Notes: generated by a model not told the origin, from the sequence alone. 64,000 nt of DNA from UBA4416 sp036676295 (GCA_036676295.1 JAKFDE010000064.1:160429-224428); one strand, 5' to 3'. Positions 44,738-53,555 are shown, counted from the first letter of the stretch. Made by a program: numbers and translations.

Positions 44738-45511
44738 TTAAATGATTTTTTTGATGACTCTTAGCATGTGTGAGTATTTTTTATTGTTGGAATGAAAAAT
44801 CCCATAATGATCGAATTTATCAACACGAACACTTCCGCTGGCGTGTATAATCTGCTGATTATCAAGGATTATTCCTACATGAACAATATTACCGGCTTCA
44901 TTATCAAAAAAAGCCAGATCACCCGGTTCTGCTTCTTCCACAAAACTTAATGAAGTGCCTAATTCTACCTGCTGATTGGCATCGCGGGGCAATTTATAAC
45001 CATTTAATTTATACACTAATTGGGTAAAACCTGAGCAATCAATCCCAAAAGGACTTCGCCCACCCCACAAATATGGCGCATTTAAAAACAAATAGGCTGT
45101 TTCTATCACATCTTTGATCGGTCTTTTTTGAGTACAGTTTATTGTATTTCCTTCAAAATTAAAGGATAGATTACCAATAGAAACATTGGAATTTTTAAAG
45201 TTAAACAAAGTGGCGCCTATGGTTAAAGGTGTTACCGAGTTTGTATCGGTATTATTGATCACCTGCACTAATTCCGAACTAAGGGTATTTTGATCGATGT
45301 TTTTAAAATCGGATGCGGAAATTGAGGTGTGTTGCTTGGCGCTGATCCAACAAGGGTAATTATCGTAAGAAGTTGTGATCTGGATCCAATCTTCTTTATC
45401 CTCAACTACAGTATAGGTTTCGCCAAATAGCAATTGCGTAACCATTTCGCTGGTGCTGGATGCTTCCTTACGACAAGGAACGATGCTTAGTGTACAAATG
45501 CCAAAACTCAT
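44738..45511 (-). CDS. NlpC/P60 (C40) peptidase with N-terminal SH3-like domain
   Basis: 257 residues. An N-terminal SH3b-like region (about 1-65, EMVTQLLFGETYTVVEDKED) precedes the cysteine-peptidase domain: GIDCSGFTQLVYKL (catalytic Cys), GDLAFFD and HVGIILDNQQIIHASG (catalytic His). The enzyme cleaves gamma-D-glutamyl-diamino-acid links in peptidoglycan peptides. The N-terminus has only a weak signal, so location is uncertain; a cytosolic muropeptide recycling role is possible. Confidence 0.87.
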   Translation of the reverse strand: MSFGICTLSIVPCRKEASSTSEMVTQLLFGETYTVVEDKEDWIQITTSYDNYPCWISAKQHTSISASDFKNIDQNTLSSELVQVINNTDTNSVTPLTIGATLFNFKNSNVSIGNLSFNFEGNTINCTQKRPIKDVIETAYLFLNAPYLWGGRSPFGIDCSGFTQLVYKLNGYKLPRDANQQVELGTSLSFVEEAEPGDLAFFDNEAGNIVHVGIILDNQQIIHASGSVRVDKFDHYGIFHSNNKKYSHMLRVIKKII

Positions 45512-45606
45512 TAGGTAAATTTAAAAGGGAATTTCTGATATTTTTTCAACTCTATAAATAGTTATTCACTTTCAATTATTAATTCCGAAAATAGCTGTTT
45601 TAAGCT

Positions 45607-45614
45607 TAATTTTG
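45607..45614 (+). promoter_or_regulatory. -7 box TAATTTTG before the ABC exporter gene
   Basis: TAATTTTG matches TAnnTTTG, 28 bases before the ATG at 45643. The -33 side (around 45583) has only a weak TTCCG. Confidence 0.4.
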
Positions 45615-45642
45615 AGGCTTCAATATTTACATTAATACTTCA

Positions 45643-47442
45643 ATGAAGATACTATATAATTACGTAAAATCCCATAAATCTCTTTTAATATTAGCGCTTG
45701 TTTTAGCTACAATTAATCAATGTTTTTCTCTGTGCGATTCTATTATTACAGGTAAACTGATCAATAAATTTAGTGTTCCTCATACAGAAGATGGAAATAC
45801 TTATTACTGGCACATTGGTGATGATTTAAACAGTTTTATCAAAAGCTTGTTGGTGTTCCTGAGTTTATCTATAGGAGCAGCGCTCATGTCTCGAATTGCT
45901 AAGAATTTTCAGGATTATTTCACCAATATCATCATTCAAAGAACCGGGGCTCAAATGTATACCGATGGTATTAAAAAAGCATTAGAACTACCATATCATG
46001 ATTTTGAAGATCAACGAAGTGGAGAGACTTTGGGTAAATTGCAAAAAGTAAAAACGGATTGCGAAAAATTTATCACCTTGTTCATTTCCATGTTCTTTCA
46101 ATCAATCGTGGGGATTTTATTTGTGGTTGTTTACGCCATCAATATTCATTGGTTATTGGGTCCTTTATTTTTAGCAACTGTTCCCGTAATTGCATTTGTA
46201 AGTTCTTTTTTAGGGAAGAAAATAAAATTAGTCTCCAAACAAATATTAGGAGAAACAACTGCATTAGCAGGAGCTACCACCGAATCGTTACGAAATATTG
46301 AATTGGTAAAAAGTTTGGGATTAACGAATCAGGAAGTGAATCGTTTAAATACAACTACTATTAAAATATTAGGACTAGAATTAAAAAAAGTACGTTTCAT
46401 TCGCAGTTTAAGTTTTATACAAGGCACAACAGTGCATTTAGTGCGAACCGTTTTAGTGTTTACCTTATATCTATTTGTGTTTAATGGGATCATTAAAATA
46501 GGAGACTTAATTACCTTAATGTTTTTCTCTTTCTTTATTTTTAATCCATTACAGGAATTAGGAAACGTTATTGCAGTGTATAATGAAACACAGGCTTCTA
46601 TGGATAATTTTAGCAAACTAATGAATTCTAAAAGCGAACCAAAACCTGTTAATCCTAAACCAATTGGTCCTATTAATCATTTGCGTTTTTCAAATATTTC
46701 GTTTAAACACCAAACTGCTAAAATGCATGCTGTAAGTGGTATTTCGTTTGAAGCCAATGCCGGCGAAACCATTGCTTTTGTGGGGCCATCAGGTAGCGGT
46801 AAAACTACTTTAGTGAAAATGTTAGTGGGCTTATACAACCCGGAAGATGGAGATATTTTTTACAATTCGAAAAACGCTAAAGATATTGACTTGACTGAAT
46901 TACGTCAGCAATTAGGATTTGTAACTCAGGATCCACAGTTATTTTCGGGCACTATTAAAGACAATTTATTGTTTGTGAAACCAAACGCCACTGATGAAGA
47001 AATAAATGATGTCTTAAGAAAAGCGGCTTGTCATAATTTATTAAGGCGCGCAGAAAATGGCATCAATAGTACAATTGGAGAAGGTGGGATTAAAGTATCC
47101 GGTGGAGAAAAACAACGTTTATCAATTGCCAGAGCTTTATTAAGAAAACCACATTTACTGATCTTTGATGAAGCTACTTCAGCATTAGATTCCATCACCG
47201 AAGAAGAAATCACTCAAACCATCAGAGATATTTCGTCTAAGCAAGATCAGATCACGGTATTAATCGCACATCGTTTATCAACGATCATGCATGCCGATAA
47301 AATATTTGTATTGGAACAGGGAAAAATCATTGAGCAAGGTAAACACCAGGATCTATTGAATGAAAAAGGTTTATACTATGCGATGTGGAGACAACAAATT
47401 GGCGAACGAAAATCAGATGTAGTTACTAACGGCGGAAGCTAA
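45643..47442 (+). CDS. ABC transporter, fused permease-ATPase (MsbA-type half transporter)
   Basis: 599 residues. Six membrane helices in the first 320, then the ATPase with Walker A FVGPSGSGKTTL, signature VSGGEKQRLSIARALL and Walker B LLIFDEATSALD, ending in an IAHRLSTIMHADKIFVLEQG H-loop region. It is a homodimer-forming exporter, possibly for lipid, drug or peptide. It is divergent from the NlpC/P60 gene, and convergent with the small secreted gene that abuts it (no gap at 47442/47443). Confidence 0.92.
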   Translation: MKILYNYVKSHKSLLILALVLATINQCFSLCDSIITGKLINKFSVPHTEDGNTYYWHIGDDLNSFIKSLLVFLSLSIGAALMSRIAKNFQDYFTNIIIQRTGAQMYTDGIKKALELPYHDFEDQRSGETLGKLQKVKTDCEKFITLFISMFFQSIVGILFVVVYAINIHWLLGPLFLATVPVIAFVSSFLGKKIKLVSKQILGETTALAGATTESLRNIELVKSLGLTNQEVNRLNTTTIKILGLELKKVRFIRSLSFIQGTTVHLVRTVLVFTLYLFVFNGIIKIGDLITLMFFSFFIFNPLQELGNVIAVYNETQASMDNFSKLMNSKSEPKPVNPKPIGPINHLRFSNISFKHQTAKMHAVSGISFEANAGETIAFVGPSGSGKTTLVKMLVGLYNPEDGDIFYNSKNAKDIDLTELRQQLGFVTQDPQLFSGTIKDNLLFVKPNATDEEINDVLRKAACHNLLRRAENGINSTIGEGGIKVSGGEKQRLSIARALLRKPHLLIFDEATSALDSITEEEITQTIRDISSKQDQITVLIAHRLSTIMHADKIFVLEQGKIIEQGKHQDLLNEKGLYYAMWRQQIGERKSDVVTNGGS

Positions 47443-47916
47443 TTAATTCTCTACAAACATCGCCATCAAAGGAGATTCAATTGAATATACGCCATTATTT
47501 ACCGTTAACATAAAAGGAACAGTTACGGTAAAATTATCGTTTACTATTAATTTTACGTGCAATAAGATCTTACCTTTAAAAGCAAGGTCTAATGGTTTTT
47601 TATTAGCAATGCTGTATTCGCTGTATGACACTATAAAATCAGGGCTTGCGGCCATCTCTTCAAAAGATTCAAATAAATCTCTATACGATTCTGTATAAGG
47701 TTTTAGGATCTCAAGAGAATCCGATTTGGATTTTACTTTTTTATCTTTAAAAATAGCCGTTTGATTTACTAAAGTTAAATATTGAGAAGAATCTTTTAAA
47801 CTAACCGAATGAAAAGTTTTAGCAAGAAGCGTATCTATATTTGAAAAAGTAGTTTGCGCGAAAAAATTCGTAGAGATAAAAACAAAAAAAACGATTATGT
47901 ATTTATAAAGTTTCAT
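47443..47916 (-). CDS. Secreted hypothetical protein
   Basis: 157 residues. A signal peptide covers about residues 1-20 (IIVFFVFISTNFFAQ). The mature part is alpha+beta with no Cys and no recognised domain, perhaps an NTF2-like fold given its size. Its ATG overlaps the end of the GT4 gene by 14 bases, so it is co-transcribed with that gene. Function unknown. Confidence 0.65.
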   Translation of the reverse strand: MKLYKYIIVFFVFISTNFFAQTTFSNIDTLLAKTFHSVSLKDSSQYLTLVNQTAIFKDKKVKSKSDSLEILKPYTESYRDLFESFEEMAASPDFIVSYSEYSIANKKPLDLAFKGKILLHVKLIVNDNFTVTVPFMLTVNNGVYSIESPLMAMFVEN

Positions 47917-49024
47917 GAATGAGTTTTATCAATTTTTGTTTTTCTGTTTGCCAATTATTTTCTGCAGCTGCTTTTTGAGTATTTGCTTTACAAATTAAAT
48001 AATCATCACTATTTAAGAAAGATTCAATTCGTTCAGCAATATGCTCAGGGTGGTGATTTTCAATAAATGTGCCAACATGATAGGTTTTAACAATGTTTTC
48101 GATTTCAGGTAGTTTGGTGGCTAAAATTGGAATACCTGCATGTATATAATCAAACACTTTATTAGGTAAACTAAAATGATAGTTCATGTTCGTATCCTTA
48201 TCAATCGTAACTCCCAGGTCTGAATTAACGGTATACTGTCTTAATTCGGCAGCAGGCATCTTATCAATGAATTTAACTTTATTTTGCAATTGCAATTTTA
48301 TCACATTAGCCTTTAATTGATGGATCACATCTCCACTGCCAATGATGAGCAATAAAAAACCCTCATTTAAATATTGAAAAGCTTCTACTAATTCTTCTGC
48401 GCCACGCTGTACATTAATACCGGCGCCTTGCAGAATGATTATTTTTTTATCGGAAGGCAGATCTAATTCTGAACGCGTTTTTACAACATCAAGTTTAGTA
48501 TAATTAGGAATGTTTCTTACAAACTCAAATGGTACTTTATATTTTTCCCTAAAATACTCAGCTATACTTTGATTAACGGTTAAGCAGTATTTTAATTTAG
48601 GAACAATACCCGTCTCTAACTTTTCCCAAATACGTTTTTTAGTTGGATTAGCCTGCAACTCGGGCACTTCGCAAAAAATCTCATGACTATCATAGATCAA
48701 TTTGATCCCTTTTAATTTAGACACCATGTAATTTGGCCATAAAGTATCCAGATCATTGGCCAGCAAAACATCAGCTTTATGAAATAATAAAAACAGAAAT
48801 AATCTTAGGTTAAAAAAGAAATAAAATTGAGGTCCTTGTTCAAACAACAACGTCATGCGTTTGCATTCGTAATCGCGTTTTGTTAAAGCTTGAGAATCTT
48901 TTTTTTGTCTGCCAACTAATAACACTTCATAGTTTAATTCCTGTAAAACAGAACAAGTACGGGCTACTCGCTGGTCGGTAACCAGATCGTTGATGACTGA
49001 GACTATGACTTTTTTCTTTTTCAA
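47903..49024 (-). CDS. GT4 glycosyltransferase
   Basis: 373 residues. VINDLVTDQRVARTCSVLQ at the N-terminus and DVLLANDLDTLW (acceptor side), then ILQGAGINVQRGAEELVEAF and GLPNKVFDYIHAGIPILATKLPEI-type motif (SLPNKVFDYIHAG) are GT4 features. It has no membrane segment. It lies outside the polysaccharide cluster, with copy B of the pseudoknot element in front of it. Confidence 0.85.
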   Translation of the reverse strand: MKKKKVIVSVINDLVTDQRVARTCSVLQELNYEVLLVGRQKKDSQALTKRDYECKRMTLLFEQGPQFYFFFNLRLFLFLLFHKADVLLANDLDTLWPNYMVSKLKGIKLIYDSHEIFCEVPELQANPTKKRIWEKLETGIVPKLKYCLTVNQSIAEYFREKYKVPFEFVRNIPNYTKLDVVKTRSELDLPSDKKIIILQGAGINVQRGAEELVEAFQYLNEGFLLLIIGSGDVIHQLKANVIKLQLQNKVKFIDKMPAAELRQYTVNSDLGVTIDKDTNMNYHFSLPNKVFDYIHAGIPILATKLPEIENIVKTYHVGTFIENHHPEHIAERIESFLNSDDYLICKANTQKAAAENNWQTEKQKLIKLIHETL

Positions 49025-49043
49025 AACTTGATAAATCTACTAT

Positions 49044-49180
49044 TTTCTTTTTTCCTTGACGAAAAAAGAAACAAAAAAGTCAAGGCAATTCGCCAACATC
49101 CATTTTTTGCGCACAAGCCTCCCCAGGAAACGGAGTAAAAAATGGATGTTCGCACCGAATTGCCAAACCAGCCGCACCAT
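49044..49180 (+). repeat. Pseudoknot-headed inverted-repeat element, copy B (best copy)
   Basis: P1: TTTCTTTTTTC (49044-49054) with GAAAAAAGAAA (49061-49071), loop CTTGAC. P2: the loop pairs with GTCAAG (49079-49084). P3: GGCAATTCG (49084-49092) with CGAATTGCC (49156-49164), and inside it AACATCCATTTTTT (49095-49108) with AAAAAATGGATGTT (49137-49150). Right end AAACCAGCCGCACC. Its plus strand is antisense to the flanking genes. Confidence 0.75.
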
Positions 49181-49218
49181 TACCAACGTGAATAGCAATG
49201 CAATATTGCTTTGAGGGA

Positions 49219-50196
49219 TTAAATTTTCTTCAACAAATCCTGAGCTGCTTGATAAGGATTGATCAGATTTTGCTCGAGTTGTTTTTCTATTTTATGAATT
49301 TCTTCGTTAATATGGGCGTTAGAATAAAAACGTTCTATTAATGTATCGTGAATGGTTTGATGTAACCATTGTTTTGTTTGCTTAGCTCTTTTCTGATCAA
49401 AATAGCCATTAGCAATTGTATGACGATGGTATTTATCGATCATATCATATACCTCTGAAATTCCTTTGTTCTCTGTACTTGAACAGGTTAATACTTCCGG
49501 GATCCAATTACTTTCGGTTGGCGGAAATAAATGTAAGGCTCGCGCATATTCGCCTCTTGCTAATTTTGCTTTATCAATATTACTTCCATCCGCTTTGGTA
49601 ATAACCATACCATCTGCCATTTCCATAATACCACGTTTAATACCTTGTAATTCATCGCCTGCACCTGCCAACATTAATAACAAAAAGAAATCCGTTAACT
49701 GATGAACAGCGGTTTCGCTTTGCCCTACTCCAACGGTTTCTACCAACACATAATCGTAGCCGGCTGCTTCGCAAATAATGATACTCTCTTTGGTTTTGCG
49801 CGCCACACCACCTAAACTACCAGAGCTCGGCGAAGGACGAATAAATGCTTTAGGATGAACGGATAACTGTTCCATACGGGTTTTATCACCCAATATACTT
49901 CCTTTACTTAACTGAGAACTCGGATCGATAGCCAACACAGCGAGTTTATGTCCGCGATTGATCACCTCTAAACCAAAACTTTCTATAAAAGTACTCTTAC
50001 CAACGCCCGGCACACCGGTAATACCAAGCCTAAACGACTTACCGCTGTGTTTAATAATAGTATTGATAATCTGCTGAGCTTGTTCCTGATGTTCTTGTTT
50101 AGTTGATTCTACTAATGTAATAGCCTTACTCACAAAAGAAATATGAGATGATAAGATACCATCTGTAAATTCGTTTATGTTAAAGGTGTTTTTCAA
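49219..50196 (-). CDS. meaB: MeaB/ArgK-type G-protein chaperone of methylmalonyl-CoA mutase
   Basis: About 325 residues. P-loop GVPGVGKSTFIES, switch region LAIDPSSQLSKGSILGDKTRM, the ETVGVGQSE segment and ITKADGS (base recognition) are typical MeaB. The GTPase loads and protects B12-dependent methylmalonyl-CoA mutase; mutA/mutB are not in the window. There is no ATG before the GTPase domain; TTG codons at 50214 and 50196 are candidates. I use 50196, because a TATTTTTG (-7-like) overlaps 50219-50212. Stop is 39 bases from copy B. Confidence 0.9.
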   Translation of the reverse strand: MKNTFNINEFTDGILSSHISFVSKAITLVESTKQEHQEQAQQIINTIIKHSGKSFRLGITGVPGVGKSTFIESFGLEVINRGHKLAVLAIDPSSQLSKGSILGDKTRMEQLSVHPKAFIRPSPSSGSLGGVARKTKESIIICEAAGYDYVLVETVGVGQSETAVHQLTDFFLLLMLAGAGDELQGIKRGIMEMADGMVITKADGSNIDKAKLARGEYARALHLFPPTESNWIPEVLTCSSTENKGISEVYDMIDKYHRHTIANGYFDQKRAKQTKQWLHQTIHDTLIERFYSNAHINEEIHKIEKQLEQNLINPYQAAQDLLKKI

Positions 50197-50223
50197 AGTA
50201 TTTATTTGTAACAAAAATAGAAT

Positions 50224-50709
50224 TTAATCTTTACGTATTTTCTTTTTTATAAAATCAAAAATCAACAGGTGTTTTTTAGATTCAAAGAAATAATTAATGA
50301 CTTCCAATACAATAAAACCTAATAAAATAGAAACAATGTACTGAACCCATTCCGGTGTATCATTTACCTGAACTTGTTTTCTATGTGCGAGTCCAAATAA
50401 ATTTTTAATACTTTTTCTTTCAGTAACATAATGTGTAAAGGAATTAGTCACTAAAATACCTACAGCAAAGCCAACCAAATTTCCCAATGTTTTTTGAATC
50501 ACCACATTGGTTAAATATTTACGACTGAATTTCTTAAGAAAAGGTGTTGGCTCTTCTTTAATATCCATCCACGTATTTTTTATCTTTGTAAAAAGAAGCT
50601 GATTATTTTCAGCTTCTTTAAGCCAACTTGAAAATTCTGTTTGTTCTTCAGAAGTTTCGTTCCCTTCAATATGTTTTGATATCAGTACTAATATTTTAGG
50701 GTCGTTCAT
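50224..50709 (-). CDS. FecR-like N-terminal domain protein with two membrane segments
   Basis: 161 residues. The first 45 residues (ILVLISKHIEGNETSEEQTEF then WLKEAENNQLLF) look like the N-terminal anti-sigma module of FecR proteins (the sigma-binding part). The FecR periplasmic signalling domain is missing. Two hydrophobic segments (about 75-95 and 125-143) and a basic C-terminus follow. It could be a relic or a shortened anti-sigma-like protein; no sigma factor gene adjoins it. Confidence 0.55.
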   Translation of the reverse strand: MNDPKILVLISKHIEGNETSEEQTEFSSWLKEAENNQLLFTKIKNTWMDIKEEPTPFLKKFSRKYLTNVVIQKTLGNLVGFAVGILVTNSFTHYVTERKSIKNLFGLAHRKQVQVNDTPEWVQYIVSILLGFIVLEVINYFFESKKHLLIFDFIKKKIRKD

Positions 50710-50720
50710 GGTTTATTGTT

Positions 50721-50939
50721 TTAATTTCTTTTTAATGACTGTAAGTATAATTCTTCTACCTTTTTACGAGCCCATTCTGTTTTGCGCAAAAAAGTAAGGC
50801 TAGATTTGATACTTGGATTTTCTTTAAAACATTTGACATCGATGTGATACGCTAATCCATCCCATCTATAACGCACTAGCAACTCTTCCAAAATACTTTG
50901 TAAGGTTTTGCCGTGTAAGGGGTTGTTGGGTTGAGACAT
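50721..50939 (-). CDS. VF530-family DNA-binding protein (DUF2132)
   Basis: 72 residues. NPLHGKTLQSILEELLVRYRW and NPSIKSSLTFLRKTEWARKKVEELYL are close to the VF530 family consensus, a small helical protein proposed to bind DNA. It probably is co-transcribed with murQ, 3 bases upstream of it. Confidence 0.85.
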   Translation of the reverse strand: MSQPNNPLHGKTLQSILEELLVRYRWDGLAYHIDVKCFKENPSIKSSLTFLRKTEWARKKVEELYLQSLKRN

Positions 50940-50942
50940 AAT

Positions 50943-51752
50943 TTACTTAGTATAATTTTCAGTAGCTTTTCTGACACTACCGTGTTTTAATAATAATGCT
51001 TTCGCTGTTTCATAATCTTCGAGTCCAGTATTTTTCATCAACATTTTTGTTCCTCTGTCAACCAGCTTATCATTACTCAAAGCCATATCCACCATTTTAT
51101 TGCCTTTTACTCTTCCCAGTTTTATCATCACCGAGGTAGAGATCATATTAAGCACTAATTTTTGAGCAGTACCTGATTTCATACGCGTGGAACCTGTTAC
51201 AAATTCAGGACCAACTACAACTTCAATCGGAAATTTAGAAACTGCAGCCACAGGTGAACCGTTATTACAAACGATACAACCCGTTTGAATATTATTTTTA
51301 TTACAAACCTCTAAAGCACCAATCACATAAGGTGTTGTGCCTGAAGCAGCAATACCAACCACTACATCATTCGCATTAATTTTATAGTCTTGTAGATCGG
51401 TCCAACCTTGATTGATATCATCTTCGGCGAACTCCACTGCTTTACGAATGGCGGTATCTCCTCCTGCAATTAAACCCACTACTCTACCTTGCTCAATACC
51501 ATATGTTGGCGGACATTCGCTGGCATCTAAAATACCTAATCGACCACTTGTACCTGCACCCATATAAAATAAGCGGCCACCTTGTTGCATTTTTTCAACT
51601 ACCACTTCAACTAATTTTTCGATTTGAGGAATGGCTTTAGCAACAGCTAATGGCACAGAAATATCCTCTTTATTCATGTTCTGTAACAGTTCATGAATAC
51701 TCATTTGCTCGAGATTGTTATAGTATGAATCTGCTTCGGTTGTTTTTTGCAT
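50943..51752 (-). CDS. murQ: N-acetylmuramic acid 6-phosphate etherase
   Basis: 269 residues. The SIS domain begins at about residue 50: FYMGAGTSGRLGILDASECPPTYG is a MurQ hallmark, and TGSTRMKSGTAQKLVLNMIST lies at the sugar-phosphate site. It removes D-lactate from MurNAc-6P, the step that feeds peptidoglycan sugars into GlcNAc metabolism. The upstream part should include Glu in EFAEDD. The neighbouring FecR-like and VF530 genes are unrelated in function. Confidence 0.96.
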   Translation of the reverse strand: MQKTTEADSYYNNLEQMSIHELLQNMNKEDISVPLAVAKAIPQIEKLVEVVVEKMQQGGRLFYMGAGTSGRLGILDASECPPTYGIEQGRVVGLIAGGDTAIRKAVEFAEDDINQGWTDLQDYKINANDVVVGIAASGTTPYVIGALEVCNKNNIQTGCIVCNNGSPVAAVSKFPIEVVVGPEFVTGSTRMKSGTAQKLVLNMISTSVMIKLGRVKGNKMVDMALSNDKLVDRGTKMLMKNTGLEDYETAKALLLKHGSVRKATENYTK

Positions 51753-51760
51753 TTTAATAA

Positions 51761-51838
51761 TGATGAAAGATAAATGATGAATGATTTAAGACAGAACAAA
51801 AGACCTCTTTAATCTTATGTCTTAAATCTTTAATCCTT
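51761..51838. repeat. AAAGATG-type palindromic intergenic repeat, copy 2
   Basis: ATTTAAGACA and TGTCTTAAAT form perfect 10-bp arms around 28 bases, flanked by GATGAAAGATAAATGATG-like runs and their rough complement. It is the same type as 2793-2870. It fills the spacer between murQ and the response regulator. Confidence 0.6.
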
Positions 51839-51841
51839 GTT

Positions 51842-52993
51842 CTAAGCGAATTGTTTAACGTCCTTATCTGTGATCTCTTTTCCGCAAAGGATAATTAATC
51901 GTTCAATGACGTTTCTGAATTCACGAATATTTCCTGTCCAATCTTTCTTTTGTAATTCGGCTATACCGGCTTTAGAAATTGTTTTAGGAGGCATACCATA
52001 ATCAGAACAGATCATATCAATAAAATGATCTGCCAATAAAGGGATGTCTTCTTTTCTTTCATTTAACGATGGTACCTGTATTGGAATGACACTTAAACGA
52101 TGAAATAGATCCTCTCTGAACTCACCCTTTTCAATTTCCTTTTTCAGATCTTTATTAGTCGCTGCTAAGATTCTTACGTCTACTTTTATTTCTTTATCGC
52201 CACCAACACGGGTAATTTTATTTTCCTGTAAGGCACGTAATACTTTTGCTTGCGCTGATAAACTCATATCTCCAATTTCATCCAGAAAAATAGTTCCGCC
52301 TTCGGCTAATTCGAATTTGCCTTTGCGAGTTGCTACAGCACTTGTAAAGGCGCCTTTTTCGTGACCAAACAATTCACTCTCAATTAACTCACTTGGGATA
52401 GCGGCACAGTTCACTTCAATTAAAGGTGCATTGGCTCTGTTACTTTTATTATGAATTTCGCGAGCTACTAGTTCTTTACCACTGCCATTGCTTCCGGTAA
52501 TTAATACACGGGCATCCGTTGGAGCTACTTTCTCGATCATCTCGCGTATGTTATTCAGGGCTTTTGAATCACCAATCATTTCATACGATTTATTGATGCG
52601 TTTTTTAAGCACTTTAGTTTCGGCAACTAAAGTCGTTTTATCCATGGCATTACGAATGGTTACCAATAAACGATTCAGATCAATTGGTTTTGCCAAATAA
52701 TCAAAAGCTCCTTTCTTAACGGTATCTACAGCGGTTTCAATATTACCATGTCCGCTCATCATGATCAATGCGGAATCCGTACCATGAGCCATTAATTTAG
52801 TCAGCAATTCAACGCCATCTAATTTTGGCATTTTAATATCACTTAAAATAACATCGTAACCACCCTTAAGCGCCATGTCCAATCCTTGTTGGCCATCTTC
52901 TGCTTCGTCAACCACATACTTTTCAAATTCAAGAATTTCTTTAATGGTTCTGCGAATGGCTTTTTCGTCGTCTATGATTAATATCTTTGGCAT
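51842..52993 (-). CDS. Sigma-54-type response regulator without DNA-binding domain
   Basis: 383 residues. A receiver domain (ILIIDDEKAIRRT, Asp51-equivalent in VILSDIKMP, Lys in LAKPI) precedes an AAA+ domain: Walker A ITGSNGSGKELVAREIH, the sigma-54 contact loop GAFTSA (canonical GAFTGA), Walker B GGTIFLDEIGDM and R-finger region FREDLFHRL. It ends at KEITDKDVKQFA, so the usual C-terminal Fis-type HTH (about 50 residues) is absent. It may act from solution. No sensor kinase gene is adjacent. Confidence 0.92.
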   Translation of the reverse strand: MPKILIIDDEKAIRRTIKEILEFEKYVVDEAEDGQQGLDMALKGGYDVILSDIKMPKLDGVELLTKLMAHGTDSALIMMSGHGNIETAVDTVKKGAFDYLAKPIDLNRLLVTIRNAMDKTTLVAETKVLKKRINKSYEMIGDSKALNNIREMIEKVAPTDARVLITGSNGSGKELVAREIHNKSNRANAPLIEVNCAAIPSELIESELFGHEKGAFTSAVATRKGKFELAEGGTIFLDEIGDMSLSAQAKVLRALQENKITRVGGDKEIKVDVRILAATNKDLKKEIEKGEFREDLFHRLSVIPIQVPSLNERKEDIPLLADHFIDMICSDYGMPPKTISKAGIAELQKKDWTGNIREFRNVIERLIILCGKEITDKDVKQFA

Positions 52994-53000
52994 AATTTAT

Positions 53001-53092
53001 TTAGTTATAAGTTGAGAGTTATAAGACATGAAAGATGAGTTAATAAACCAGTTCTATTAAACTTATAATTTATCACTCATATCTTATTACTA
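53001..53092. repeat. AAAGATG-type palindromic intergenic repeat, copy 3
   Basis: TTATAAG and CTTATAA, and GATGAGT/ACTCAT, are imperfect inverted arms; the central ATAAGACATGAAAGATGAG resembles copies 1 and 2. It lies between the response regulator and the arfB genes. Confidence 0.5.
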
Positions 53093-53097
53093 TATTT

Positions 53098-53514
53098 CTA
53101 CATTATTTTTTTTCTTAATTTTTTAATTTCTCCTTTTGCTTTTTTTCTATCCAGACGTTTTGCTTTTACAGCTTTACTAATTTTTGTTGGCTTACGAGGT
53201 TTAGCAACCTTTAGCGCTTGTAGTACTAAATTATAAAATTTTGCAATTAACAACTCTTTATTTTTTAATTGCGTTCTATCCGTTTGTTCCTGTAGATGTA
53301 AGTTATTTTCCTTATCTAATTTGTTAGCTAACTTTTTTAATAAGAGTTCTTTTTCTTCTTCTGTTAATTTATTCGATTCAGAGATATTAAACCATAACTC
53401 CACTTTTGTTTCAACCTTATTGACATTTTGACCACCAGCTCCACCTGAACGCGCTGTTTTAAAGCTACATTCTTTGATGAGTCCGCGTTCTATTATGTCT
53501 TCTATAGTTTTCAA
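53098..53514 (-). CDS. arfB: Alternative ribosome-rescue factor / peptidyl-tRNA hydrolase ArfB-like
   Basis: 138 residues. The class I release-factor GGQ motif is in RSGGAGGQNVNKVETKV. A Lys-rich C-terminal tail (KAKRLDRKKAKGEIKKLRKK) enters the mRNA channel of stalled ribosomes in ArfB. It lacks a codon-recognition domain, so it is not RF1/RF2. A TTG at 53514 is the only start near the conserved N-terminus. Rescues non-stop ribosomes. Confidence 0.9.
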   Translation of the reverse strand: MKTIEDIIERGLIKECSFKTARSGGAGGQNVNKVETKVELWFNISESNKLTEEEKELLLKKLANKLDKENNLHLQEQTDRTQLKNKELLIAKFYNLVLQALKVAKPRKPTKISKAVKAKRLDRKKAKGEIKKLRKKIM

Positions 53515-53516
53515 AA

Positions 53517-53547
53517 TTCCTCCCCCTGCCCCCTCCAGAGGGGAATA
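53517..53547. repeat. G/C-run hairpin repeat (CCCCTCCAGAGGGG type)
   Basis: CCCCTC (53530-53535) and GAGGGG (53538-53543) form a hairpin with flanking C-rich tract (CCTCCCCCTGCC). Elements of this type recur between genes in Bacteroidota. It separates rlmB and arfB. Confidence 0.6.
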
Positions 53548-53555
53548 AGTTAAAA

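Noticed and set aside
49044..49180. Pseudoknot element as a pistol-type self-cleaving ribozyme
   Set aside because: Both have a P1-loop pseudoknot, but the linker here is only CAAAAA, with no second stem between, and the cleavage-site consensus I remember is not present.
49044..49180. Pseudoknot element as an integron attC site
   Set aside because: attC sites also keep structure over sequence, but the GTTRRRY/RYYYAAC core sites are absent and no integrase is in the window.
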